Shown piece after piece: positions 1-8,028 of a DNA stretch of 64,000 bases. Each line of letters begins with the position of its first letter. Within the stretch, counting starts at the first letter, position 1. Made by a program: the position numbers and the translations under genes. The notes under the pieces were generated by a model. It saw only the letters and a list, made by a program, of their open reading frames with translations, searched no databases and was not told the DNA's origin. Source of the stretch: Caproicibacter sp046707225 (GTDB lineage: Bacteria; Bacillota; Clostridia; Oscillospirales; Acutalibacteraceae); NCBI RefSeq assembly GCF_046707225.1, contig NZ_JBJKOP010000046.1, positions 12,186-76,185 of the forward strand. The letters run 5' to 3'.

Positions 1-1
1 A

Positions 2-106
2 GCCGAAGCGACCGAGGGCGACGCCGGAGTGGCTGACGCAACCGTCACCGGCTGGTACGCACAGGTTTACGAGCCGGTTTACACCGCGCCGCCGTCCGGC
101 ACATAA
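2..106 (+). CDS. C-terminal fragment of a phage tail protein
   Basis: An open frame enters from the left edge and ends at TAA 104-106, giving the last 34 residues of a protein that ends in Pro-Pro-Ser-Gly-Thr. It lies 14 bases before the tail assembly chaperone gene. In siphovirus tail modules that position is normally held by the major tail protein, so this is probably its C-terminus. The assignment rests on position only; the fragment is too short to identify by family. Confidence 0.5.
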   Translation, partial: AEATEGDAGVADATVTGWYAQVYEPVYTAPPSGT

Positions 107-120
107 GGGGGGATTTTTTC

Positions 121-513
121 ATGGAAGAAGGACGCGGCGCGCTGATTGACATCGGCGGCGAGGAATACGAGTTGATTCTCACCACGAGGGCGACAAAAGC
201 AATCGCCGGGCGCTACGGCGGCCTTGAAAATCTGGGTGAAAAGCTGATGCGCTCGGAGAATTTTGAGATGGCGCTGGATGAGATCGTCTGGCTTCTGACA
301 CTGCTCGCGAACCAGTCCGTCCTGATTTATAACCTCAAACACAAAGACGCGCCGAAGGAACTACTGACCGAGGAGGAAGTGGAGCTTCTCACCTCGCCCC
401 TGCAGCTGGCGTCGTATAAAAACGCCATCACCGAAGCCATGCTCCGGGGCACCGCCCGGAACGTGGTCAGCGAAGGCGCGGAGAATCCATTAAAAAACAC
501 ACCAGCCGGGTGA
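121..513 (+). CDS. phage tail assembly chaperone, upstream frame (gpG-like)
   Basis: A 130-residue protein starting at ATG 121 after a GGGGGG-type ribosome site. Size, acidic and helical composition, and position between tail protein and tape measure fit the gpG-type chaperone that holds the tape measure protein during tail assembly. The 3' end holds an A AAA AAC slippery heptamer at 492-498, in the right phase for a -1 shift into the next frame. The stop overlaps the next frame's GTG by four bases (GTGA, 510-513). Family membership is inferred from position and architecture. Confidence 0.75.
   Translation: MEEGRGALIDIGGEEYELILTTRATKAIAGRYGGLENLGEKLMRSENFEMALDEIVWLLTLLANQSVLIYNLKHKDAPKELLTEEEVELLTSPLQLASYKNAITEAMLRGTARNVVSEGAENPLKNTPAG
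492..498 (+). promoter_or_regulatory. probable -1 ribosomal frameshift site A AAA AAC
   Basis: Read in the upstream chaperone frame the codons are ttA AAA AAC, the canonical slippery heptamer. A one-base slip leads into CAC at 498 and on through the GTG at 510 with no stop, fusing 126 residues of the first frame to 67 of the second. Programmed -1 shifting at this gene pair is well established for tailed phages; its use here is inferred. Confidence 0.75.
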
Positions 514-701
514 GCGACAGCGAACTTTTCACCCGGCTGTATTATTACGGAACCGTTCAGATGCACATGGAGCCGGAGCAATTCTGGCTCACGCCTATCG
601 GACTTTTTCTGGATTTATGGGCCTGCCACAAGCAGTTTCTGGGGATCGAGAAACCGTATCGGGAGCTGACAGTAGATGATGTAATACCAAGAGATTTTTA
701 A
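510..701 (+). CDS. phage tail assembly chaperone, downstream frame (gpT-like)
   Basis: A 63-residue frame opening with GTG 510 inside the stop of the upstream chaperone gene. It has aromatic-rich segments (FWLTPIG, LDLWACHK) common in downstream chaperone frames of Firmicutes phages. It can be made on its own or as a C-terminal extension of about 67 residues by -1 frameshifting at 492-498; no stop lies between 498 and 510 in this frame. A second, partial copy of its middle part is at 1011-1094. Confidence 0.7.
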   Translation: MSDSELFTRLYYYGTVQMHMEPEQFWLTPIGLFLDLWACHKQFLGIEKPYRELTVDDVIPRDF

Positions 702-709
702 GATCAATG

Positions 710-1009
710 CTACATCTCAACATGTAAAGTGATCTCATTATACTCCTGGGCAGCCTCTTTAAAAACATCAATAATTTTACTGATTTCAGAAGTCAACTCT
801 TGAGATCCTTCCGTTTCCGGCTTGTAAATAATGGTTATGTCCGCCGGAACATACATAATTCCGGTTATGGAATCCCAAAGCGCATCTAAATTTTGCCCAT
901 ACCACTCAGGCAATTCCAATTCCTGTTGTATTACTTGATGAATCTCACCTAAATACTGACATTTCGAGAAATCAAGAACTCTCTTCTCACAAATAAAATA
1001 TTTCTTGCA
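710..1009 (-). pseudogene. barstar-family ribonuclease inhibitor lacking its start codon
   Basis: The minus strand encodes an almost complete barstar. The core LPEWYGQNLDALWD matches the helix that carries the two barnase-contacting aspartates, and the protein ends ITLHVEM. Coding potential runs back to a Lys-Lys-Tyr-Phe start at about 1003, where an ATG would be expected, but the preceding codons are TGC and ATC, then TGA at 1019-1021. The only usable start is a TTG at 919, which would drop about 30 N-terminal residues. The break sits where a partial chaperone copy begins (1011). Barstars inhibit barnase-type ribonucleases; no barnase is visible nearby. It is more AT-rich than the tail genes and opposite in strand, so it is inserted cargo, probably dead. 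Confidence 0.75.
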
Positions 1010-1010
1010 G

Positions 1011-1094
1011 ATTCTGGCTCACTCCCATCGGCCTTTTTCTGGATTTATGGGCCTGCCACAAGCAGTTTCTGGGGATTGAAAAAGTGCATAGGTA
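1011..1094 (+). repeat. partial second copy of the gpT-like chaperone
   Basis: 1011-1083 matches 581-653 with five differences in 73 bases. All five are third-position and synonymous, so 24 residues (FWLTPIG to GIEK) are unchanged. The copy then diverges and stops at TAA 1092-1094. It lacks the 5' part of the gene and any start. Purely silent divergence suggests it came from a related functional phage gene by recombination, not from a decaying local duplication. Confidence 0.8.
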
Positions 1095-1115
1095 AAAAAT
1101 TATGCCAAATAAACT

Positions 1116-2083
1116 CTAACTGTTTTCGGAAATCATTTCGTAAAATACATTTTCTGAAATGATTTCGATATCCATTCCAGAAGCCTTGTACTTTTCGGCT
1201 TTCTTTTGCTTGGAGCTCTTGCCATCCTTAATACTTGAACAATAATCATTATTACCCAGAACTAAGTAATTTGTATCTTTCGTTACTCCATCTCCACATT
1301 TCCCGCCCATGTTCACTACCAATTGCATGGCATCCTTGCGAATCATTCTTTGTAATGTACCTGTGAATACAAAAACCTTTCCAAATATCGCGGTCGTTTC
1401 ATCAAATTGAGAAGTGGTCGCTGCAATGTCGGAAGCCCTGACTCCGCCCTTGTGCAAAGGATAAAGGGACTCGAAAAGAATCCCTGAATTTTTCGCATAG
1501 TTTTTCATGTAATCGTAGCATTGATTCGCTTTCATTACATCCGACAGTGCCCTATGCTCAACATCCCCTTTAATACCAAAGCGTTCCGACAGATCAGACA
1601 ATCGATGATGACGTTCTTCCGAGAACAGGCGGCGGCTTAACCGCATTGTATCAATGAAATCATTCTTAAAATACGTCGACGGATTCAACGGACACAGGCA
1701 TCATAAAGAAAATTTATATCGAAGTTTGCATTATGAGCGACAATTATGCTATCACCGATAAAAGATAGGAATCGAGGCAAAACACTATTTACGTCCGGAG
1801 CCTCCTGAAGCATTTGATTTGTTATTCCGGTTAAGCCAGTAATAAAGCCGTCAATTTCATAACCGGGATTTACAAAACTTTCAAACTGGTCAACAATTTC
1901 TTTATTTTCAACCCGGACAGCGCCGATTTCAATAATATCGTCATAATCGGGGTCAAGTCCAGTGGTTTCCAAATCAAGTACAACATAATCGTCTAACTCT
2001 TTTAATAAGCTTTTTCCTTTGAATTCACGCTGAGCAATATTTTTCACGTCATTCTCTAATCCAAAACTTATGCGTATATCCAC
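1116..2083 (-). pseudogene. DEDDh 3'-5' exonuclease with C-terminal BRCT domain, frameshifted
   Basis: Two overlapping minus-strand frames together make one DnaQ-like exonuclease of about 320 residues. The first (2083-1685) has Exo I (DLETTGLD) and Exo II (HNANFD) and stops at TGA 1685-1687. The second, from about 1690 to 1116, has Exo III (EHRALSD), then a BRCT domain (KVFVFTGTL, GGK, YLVLG). Slipping back one base near 1690 restores Val-Pro-Leu-Asn-Pro, which fits this family, so one base is missing. No slippery heptamer is obvious. Such enzymes trim DNA 3' ends and BRCT domains bind DNA breaks or partner proteins. It is reverse-oriented, AT-rich cargo between chaperone and tape measure. 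A sequencing error cannot be excluded. Confidence 0.75.
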
Positions 2084-2169
2084 AGAAAATCACCATCCTT
2101 AAATCCTTTTTTCCATTATATATCGAAAGCTAGGCTTTTTCAATTTCATTTGTTTGGAGGTGACCGCAT

Positions 2170-4461
2170 ATCGCTGACGATTTTGGGGTGCGGATCGGCA
2201 TTGAGGGCGAAAAGGCTTTCAAGGACGCGCTCCGTGACATCAACCAGAGTTTCAAAGTCCTCGGTTCCGAGATGCAGCTGGTCACCAGCCAGTTTGACAA
2301 AAACGACTCCTCCGTGCAGGCCGTCACCGCCCGGAATGAGGTCCTGAATAAAGAAATTGACCAGCAGAAGGGAAAAATTGAAACGCTTCGCGCCGCTTTG
2401 CAGAACGCCTCAGATTCTTTCGGCGAAAACGACCGCCGCACCCAAAACTGGCAGATTCAGCTGAACAAAGCGCAGGCCGACCTTAACGGCATGGAAAAGG
2501 AGCTGCAGAAAAACAACAGCGTTCTGGACAGCGCCGGGAAGGAATTCGACGACGCCGAAAAACAGGCGAATCAGTTCGGCAATGAAATCACAAGCGCATC
2601 AAAGCAATCGGAAGAAGCGTCCGGACGCTTTGATAAGCTCGGCGGTGTCGTCAAGGGGATCGGCGCGTCTCTGGGCGTGGCTCTGGCCGGAATCGGCGCG
2701 GCTGCCGTGGGCGCGGGCAAATCGCTGGTGGATGCTTCCGTAAACTCCGCCGCCTACGCCGACGAAATTCTCACTCTGTCCGACCAGACGCACGTCGGTA
2801 CGGAGGCGCTGCAGGCCTACCAATACGCCGCCGAACTGATCGACACACCGCTTGAAACCTTTACCGCGAGCATGGCGCGGAATGTCCGGTCTATGGATTC
2901 GGCGGCGGGAGGCTCTAAGGAAGTGGCTGCGGCTTACGCAAGGCTTGGCGTTTCGATTCAGGATTCGAACGGACACCTGAGAAACGGTGAGGACGTTTAC
3001 TGGTCGGCAATCGACGCACTCGGGCAAATATCCAATGAAACCGAACGGGATGCGCTTTCGATGCAGATCTTCGGCAAATCCGCGCAGGACCTCAATCCTC
3101 TGATTGCGAAGGGCAGCGCGGGAATCAAAGAGCTGACCGCCGAAGCACAGAACATGGGTGCGGTCATGTCGGGCGACCAGCTCAATTCGCTCGGAAAGTT
3201 CGACGATACAGTCCAGCGCCTGAAATCCGGAGCCGAGGCCGCAAAGAACGTCATGGGCACAGTCCTTCTCCCGCAGATGCAGACGCTCGCCAGCTCCGGC
3301 GTGTCGCTGCTCGGGACCTTTACGAAGGGACTTTCGAACGCGGGCGGGGACTGGACAAAAATTTCAGCGGCAATTGCAACGACGATTGGAGGGCTGACCA
3401 GTTCCATCCTCACCGAGCTGCCGAAAGTGGTGCAGGCGGGGCTGGACATTGTGCTGTCGATTGGAAACGCGATCACAGCAAATCTGCCGACGATCATCAA
3501 TTCGGCGGTTTCCATCGTCATGACGCTGGTGCAGGGACTGGTGAGCGCTTTGCCGCAGATCACGCAGGGCGCGCTGCAATTAGTTCTGTCACTGGTGGAC
3601 GGCATCATCGCTAATCTTCCGCAGCTGGTGAACGCCGCGCTGACAATGGTGATTACTCTGGCGTCGGGCATCGGGGACGCGCTTCCGAAATTGATTCCCG
3701 CCATGATCGACGCGGTCCTTACGATTGTGAACACACTTCTCAACAACATGGATAAAGTGCTTTCCGCCGCGTTCAAGATCATTGAAGGGCTGGCGAGAGG
3801 GCTGATCAACGCTCTGCCGAAGTTGATTGACCGGCTTCCGCAGATTATTGACTCCATTGTGGATTTTATTGTAAACAATCTGCCTCTCATCATTGAAACC
3901 GGCGTAAAAATCATCGTTGAACTGGCGGCTGGCTTGATCAAGGCGATCCCGACGCTCGTGGCAAAGCTGCCGCAGATTATTTCCGCGATGGTAAGCGGTT
4001 TCGGCAAGCTGCTCGGCGCTTTTACGAATATTGGAAGCAACATTGTATCCGGCATCTGGCAGGGTATTGCAGGGATGAAAGACTGGATTTATGACAAGGT
4101 ATCCGATTTCTTCGGGGGCATTGTGGATAACGTCAAAGGTCTGCTCGGGATTCACTCCCCATCCACCGTGTTCGCCGGGATCGGCGGCTTCATGGCGCAG
4201 GGACTCGGGCAGGGATTCAGCAAGGCGATGAACGATGTTTCCGCCGATATGCAGAATTCGATCCCCACAAATTTTAACCTGAATCCTGCACTGGGTGTCG
4301 GCGGGTTTACAGGCGGTTTCACTGGCATGGCGGGAGCTTCCGGCGGCTTTACGCTGCACATCGAGAATTTTGTGAACAACACGGAAAAGGACATCCAGCG
4401 CCTTGCCTATGAATTTGAGTTTTATCGGCAGCAGGCAGCGGCGGCAAGGGGGAACGCGTGA
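2170..4461 (+). CDS. phage tail tape measure protein
   Basis: About 760 residues. The first 150 are charged and coiled-coil-like; residues 155-185 and about 380-600 are hydrophobic, the latter built of recurring Leu-Pro-rich segments (ALPKLI, NLPLII), and near the C-terminus GIHSPSTVF is followed by a Gly-rich tail. These are hallmarks of siphovirus tape measures, which set tail length and enter the cell envelope. GTG 2188 is the first standard start, but a strong GGAGG at 2156-2160 lies 9 bases before an in-frame ATC (2170), and translation from there gives I/M-ADDFGVRIGIEGEKAF, the usual family N-terminus. An ATG may have mutated to ATC, or ATC may be used. Confidence 0.9.
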   Translation: MADDFGVRIGIEGEKAFKDALRDINQSFKVLGSEMQLVTSQFDKNDSSVQAVTARNEVLNKEIDQQKGKIETLRAALQNASDSFGENDRRTQNWQIQLNKAQADLNGMEKELQKNNSVLDSAGKEFDDAEKQANQFGNEITSASKQSEEASGRFDKLGGVVKGIGASLGVALAGIGAAAVGAGKSLVDASVNSAAYADEILTLSDQTHVGTEALQAYQYAAELIDTPLETFTASMARNVRSMDSAAGGSKEVAAAYARLGVSIQDSNGHLRNGEDVYWSAIDALGQISNETERDALSMQIFGKSAQDLNPLIAKGSAGIKELTAEAQNMGAVMSGDQLNSLGKFDDTVQRLKSGAEAAKNVMGTVLLPQMQTLASSGVSLLGTFTKGLSNAGGDWTKISAAIATTIGGLTSSILTELPKVVQAGLDIVLSIGNAITANLPTIINSAVSIVMTLVQGLVSALPQITQGALQLVLSLVDGIIANLPQLVNAALTMVITLASGIGDALPKLIPAMIDAVLTIVNTLLNNMDKVLSAAFKIIEGLARGLINALPKLIDRLPQIIDSIVDFIVNNLPLIIETGVKIIVELAAGLIKAIPTLVAKLPQIISAMVSGFGKLLGAFTNIGSNIVSGIWQGIAGMKDWIYDKVSDFFGGIVDNVKGLLGIHSPSTVFAGIGGFMAQGLGQGFSKAMNDVSADMQNSIPTNFNLNPALGVGGFTGGFTGMAGASGGFTLHIENFVNNTEKDIQRLAYEFEFYRQQAAAARGNA

Positions 4462-5174
4462 TGCTGAGCTTCACGTTCGGAGGCAAGGACAGCTTTCAGG
4501 ACTTTGGCATCTATGTGGCTTCCCGTCCGCATATCCCATCCCCGGAGCGCCGGGTAGCCTACATCGACGTGCCGGGAATGGACTCCCGGCTTCGGCGTGA
4601 CAAGGGCACTTACGGCGATATCACTCTTTCCGTGGAATGCTCGTTTCTCGGCGACCCCGTTCCGAAAATCAGCGCCGTTAAAGGATGGCTTCTGGGCGCT
4701 GGCGAAGCTGATCTGACTTTCAGCCACATTCCGGGACGGAAGTATCGCGCGCAGGTGGTGAACAGCATCGACTTTGAAATCGTGCTGAAAATCACCTCGC
4801 ATTTCGTGATACTGTTCAACTGTCAGCCGTTCCAGTACGCGACCGATAATACACCCATTAGTGTTGCAGATGGTTCCGGCTATGTTCTATCCAATCCGGG
4901 AACGGTGAAAGCTCTTCCGGTCATTAAGGCAATCGGCTCCGGTGCGGGCGCTCTGACGGTGAACGGGAGTGCTGTGTCTTTCAGCGATATCGATGAGAAT
5001 GTTATTCTCAACTCTGAAATTCAGGAAACGTATCAGGACACCGGCACGGAACTCATCAGCAAGAATTCCACCAAGACCGGGGATTATCCGGTACTTCTGC
5101 CGGGTGAAAATGCGATCTCGTTCTCCGGCGGGATCACATCCCTTGAAATTACTCCGAACTGGCGGTGGCTGTAA
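4461..5174 (+). CDS. phage distal tail protein (Dit-like)
   Basis: About 237 residues, starting at ATG 4461 in a TGATG overlap with the tape measure stop, so translation is probably coupled. The N-terminus (LSFTFGGKDSFQDFGI) and the motif with RRVAYIDVPG followed by RDKGTYGDIT are typical of siphovirus Dit proteins, which form the hub joining tail tube to baseplate. It lies between tape measure and tail endopeptidase genes, as in most Firmicutes siphoviruses. Confidence 0.85.
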   Translation: MLSFTFGGKDSFQDFGIYVASRPHIPSPERRVAYIDVPGMDSRLRRDKGTYGDITLSVECSFLGDPVPKISAVKGWLLGAGEADLTFSHIPGRKYRAQVVNSIDFEIVLKITSHFVILFNCQPFQYATDNTPISVADGSGYVLSNPGTVKALPVIKAIGSGAGALTVNGSAVSFSDIDENVILNSEIQETYQDTGTELISKNSTKTGDYPVLLPGENAISFSGGITSLEITPNWRWL

Positions 5175-7687
5175 TGGTGTTAGTCTATGATTCCAAGACG
5201 CAGGAATTTTCGAATGACGGACTGGGGACGGTCACTCCAAGTTCCTGTGTCGTTTCGGAAGAAATCAACGGCGCGTTTGAACTGGAGCTGACGCATCCGG
5301 TCGATTCCTTCGGCAAGTGGAAACGACTCCAGAAAAACAATATCATCCGAGCAAATACACACCGTGGGATTCAGGCATTCCGTATCTACCGGGTGGTCAA
5401 GAACGTTGTCGACGGTACGGTGAAGGTGAATGCCCGGCATATTTTTTATGATTTGCTGGCTAATTTCGTGGAGGATGTCCGACCGACCGGCAAGACCGGA
5501 GCGGAAGCCGGACAGCAGATTCTGAGCGGATGCCAATACCTGACTCCGTTTACCTTCTCAAGCGACATCACACATACTTCCACCGCCTACTATCTCCGCC
5601 AGTCCCCGGTGCAGGCTTTTCTCGGTGACACTGATCAGGCATTTATCTCGAGGTGGGGAGGCGAGATCGTCCGGGATAATTTCAGCATCGCCGTCAACAC
5701 CCGGCTCGGCGCGGACAACGGAGTGCGGATCGCTTACGGAAAGAACATGGCGGGGCTGGAATTTCAGGAGGATGCTTCCGGCGTAGCGACGCGGATTCTT
5801 CCGGCGGCCCTGACCGAGGACAATCAAATTCTGCTGCTCCCGGAAAAGTATATCGACAGCTCCCATATCTCTGAATACCCGTTTCCCATTGTTGCCATGC
5901 TGGACACCGGCTTTCAGGTTGGGAAGGAAGTCGACGGCGCGGTTCCGTATCCTACAGTCGATTCCTGCTATACAGCCATGCGGCAGTTTGTTTCTGACCG
6001 GTATCTTGCCGGGGCTGACATTCCGAAGCTTTCCCTGTCCGTGGATTTCGTGGATTGGAAGGACATCACCGGTTATGAAAAATACAGGTCTTTGCTGACC
6101 GTGAATCTCGGCGATGACGTGACGGTCGACTATGCACCGTTTGGCGTCAGTGTCAAGCTCAGGGTGTGCGCGGTATCGTACAACTGCCTGACCGACCGGT
6201 TCGAAACGCTGACCGTCGGAGAGAAGCGGATTTCCGTCGTGAATTCCATCAACTCCGCTTCGCGGCAGCTCAGCGAAGTAAAGCGGGAAATTACAGTTAC
6301 CAATCAGAACGTGTCCTCTGTCACGGAAAACGTATCTGACCTGAACAGTGACGACAAGCTGACTCCGGGTGAAAAAAGCGCCGCCCTGCGCGAGTGGAGT
6401 TCCTTTGCCAATGAAAAAGGAACGCTCAGCACGCAGGCCACGGCGCTTGGAATTACAACCGAACTGTCTGCCTACAACGACTCGTTCCAGCTCCTCTCCA
6501 ATTACCTGAATGGCGGAGCGCTGTACACGACCGGTATCCCCCTCTGGCTGGATTCCGGCCACCTCAGTGTGACCACTGAAATCAGCGGCACACAGTACCG
6601 GCAGAAATTTGAGGATTACTATGCTGCCCGAAACACACTGGTTCAGGCGATTACCGCAAAGCTCAAGGCGCTGGCTGATACCGCACAGAACGGCGTCAAC
6701 GCCAACACGAACGAAATCACGACGATCAATTCGACGCTCACGACAGTTCAGACCGATGTGAACGGCCTGCAGACTTCGGTTTCCAGCATTGACGACCAGA
6801 TTTCCAACACCGAGGACGGCATCGCGCTCCGGCTTTCGAATGCGGAATCGACCATTGAACAGCACAGCGCTTCCATTGTCACCAAAGTCGAAAGCAGCAC
6901 CTTCGACGGATATGTTTCGGAAAATGACGCACAGTTTTCAGACGTTGATACCCGGCTGACCACGATGCAGCAGACCGTGGACGGTTTGTCGCTTTCGATC
7001 AGCCGGACCGGCTACCGAAATCTGCTGAAAAACTCAGCGGGCCGGAACGGGCTGACCTTCTGGAGCACAACCGAAACAGTCACTACCGTTTCCAATACGG
7101 ATACTTCAAACAACACGGTCAGCAATTCCGCGTTCCTCATGGCGGCGGGCAGCGCCATCTCGCAGGATTTTTCCCTGAAATTCAACGCGGCACATACGGT
7201 TTCTTTGCTCTTTCGGGCTTCCGGCTCCGGCGGAACAGTTACGGTCAGCATTACACAAAACGGAGCCGAATCCGTTTTATATGACAACGCGAATACCGGC
7301 ACGGACTGGGAGTTCGTCACCTTTTCCTTCCATTCTCTGGACACGGTCTGCTCCATTAAAATTACAGCTTCCATTGAAATTCTCGCGTCCGATCTAATCG
7401 TTTCCGAGGGCACAAACATCGCGCCGTGGGTACAGTCCGACGAAGAGCTCTACACGACGAATTTTATCGCCGACAGCACCGGTCTGACGATTGGGAGCAA
7501 CACCACCGACATGAAAGCCCACATCTCTACATCGGCATTTGAAATCTATCGCGGCGATGATCTGCGTATCAACGTCGCGCCGGACGGAACGCGCCTGCAG
7601 AAAACCATTATTGAGGACGATCTCACCGTCGGCAGCGTTAAGGAAATTGTCCGGGCTGGGGTCGGAGTGGACTTTGTAGTGATATAA
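5174..7687 (+). CDS. phage tail-associated (Tal/endopeptidase-type) minor structural protein
   Basis: About 837 residues, ATG 5174 overlapping the Dit stop (TAATG). The first 350 residues match the conserved N-terminal hub region of prophage endopeptidase-tail proteins (VYDSKTQEF start, NARHIFYDLL). Residues 380-620 are polar and coiled-coil-like with repeated Asn/Thr/Ser-rich heptads; the C-terminal part is beta-rich (SLLFRASGSGGTVTVSI) and probably carbohydrate-binding. It forms the tail tip under Dit. No catalytic residues were identified, so peptidase activity is not claimed. Confidence 0.8.
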   Translation: MVLVYDSKTQEFSNDGLGTVTPSSCVVSEEINGAFELELTHPVDSFGKWKRLQKNNIIRANTHRGIQAFRIYRVVKNVVDGTVKVNARHIFYDLLANFVEDVRPTGKTGAEAGQQILSGCQYLTPFTFSSDITHTSTAYYLRQSPVQAFLGDTDQAFISRWGGEIVRDNFSIAVNTRLGADNGVRIAYGKNMAGLEFQEDASGVATRILPAALTEDNQILLLPEKYIDSSHISEYPFPIVAMLDTGFQVGKEVDGAVPYPTVDSCYTAMRQFVSDRYLAGADIPKLSLSVDFVDWKDITGYEKYRSLLTVNLGDDVTVDYAPFGVSVKLRVCAVSYNCLTDRFETLTVGEKRISVVNSINSASRQLSEVKREITVTNQNVSSVTENVSDLNSDDKLTPGEKSAALREWSSFANEKGTLSTQATALGITTELSAYNDSFQLLSNYLNGGALYTTGIPLWLDSGHLSVTTEISGTQYRQKFEDYYAARNTLVQAITAKLKALADTAQNGVNANTNEITTINSTLTTVQTDVNGLQTSVSSIDDQISNTEDGIALRLSNAESTIEQHSASIVTKVESSTFDGYVSENDAQFSDVDTRLTTMQQTVDGLSLSISRTGYRNLLKNSAGRNGLTFWSTTETVTTVSNTDTSNNTVSNSAFLMAAGSAISQDFSLKFNAAHTVSLLFRASGSGGTVTVSITQNGAESVLYDNANTGTDWEFVTFSFHSLDTVCSIKITASIEILASDLIVSEGTNIAPWVQSDEELYTTNFIADSTGLTIGSNTTDMKAHISTSAFEIYRGDDLRINVAPDGTRLQKTIIEDDLTVGSVKEIVRAGVGVDFVVI

Positions 7688-7688
7688 A

Positions 7689-7958
7689 TTATTTATTTGA
7701 GATAGGTTTCCAGGTGCTGTCTTTGACATCGTCTTGATTCGGCTTTCTCACATGTTTCAGCATATTTTTCTGGCAGGCCCCAAATTCTGAATAATTTTTT
7801 TGAGCCTGCCGCAGTGAAACGTCATTTGCTCCGCCAACAAAATCCACATCATCAAATTGAATATCATCATCTTCCCAAAAGCAAATAGGACAAATATCAT
7901 ATTCGTGTTCATTCTGTAAAGTCTTATATCCACAACAGGGGCAAGTATATTTTTTCAT
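7689..7958 (-). CDS. cysteine-rich CPCC-type zinc-ribbon protein
   Basis: An intact 89-residue protein starting with MKKYTCPCCGYKTL, with a second CPIC knuckle at about residue 23, a four-cysteine zinc ribbon typical of the Cys_rich_CPCC family. The central part is acidic (EDDDIQFDDVDF). A GGGGAG site lies 7 bases before ATG 7958. It sits reverse-oriented in AT-rich DNA between two + strand tail genes, one base from the stop of the tail-tip gene. Members of this family are often found near polymorphic toxin immunity genes, so an immunity-like role is possible but unproven. Confidence 0.8.
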   Translation of the reverse strand: MKKYTCPCCGYKTLQNEHEYDICPICFWEDDDIQFDDVDFVGGANDVSLRQAQKNYSEFGACQKNMLKHVRKPNQDDVKDSTWKPISNK

Positions 7959-8028
7959 TCAGTCACTCCCCACATTGAAATGATTATATAAAATTCTTCC
8001 ATTAGTAAATTGATATTGGAGAATAAAT

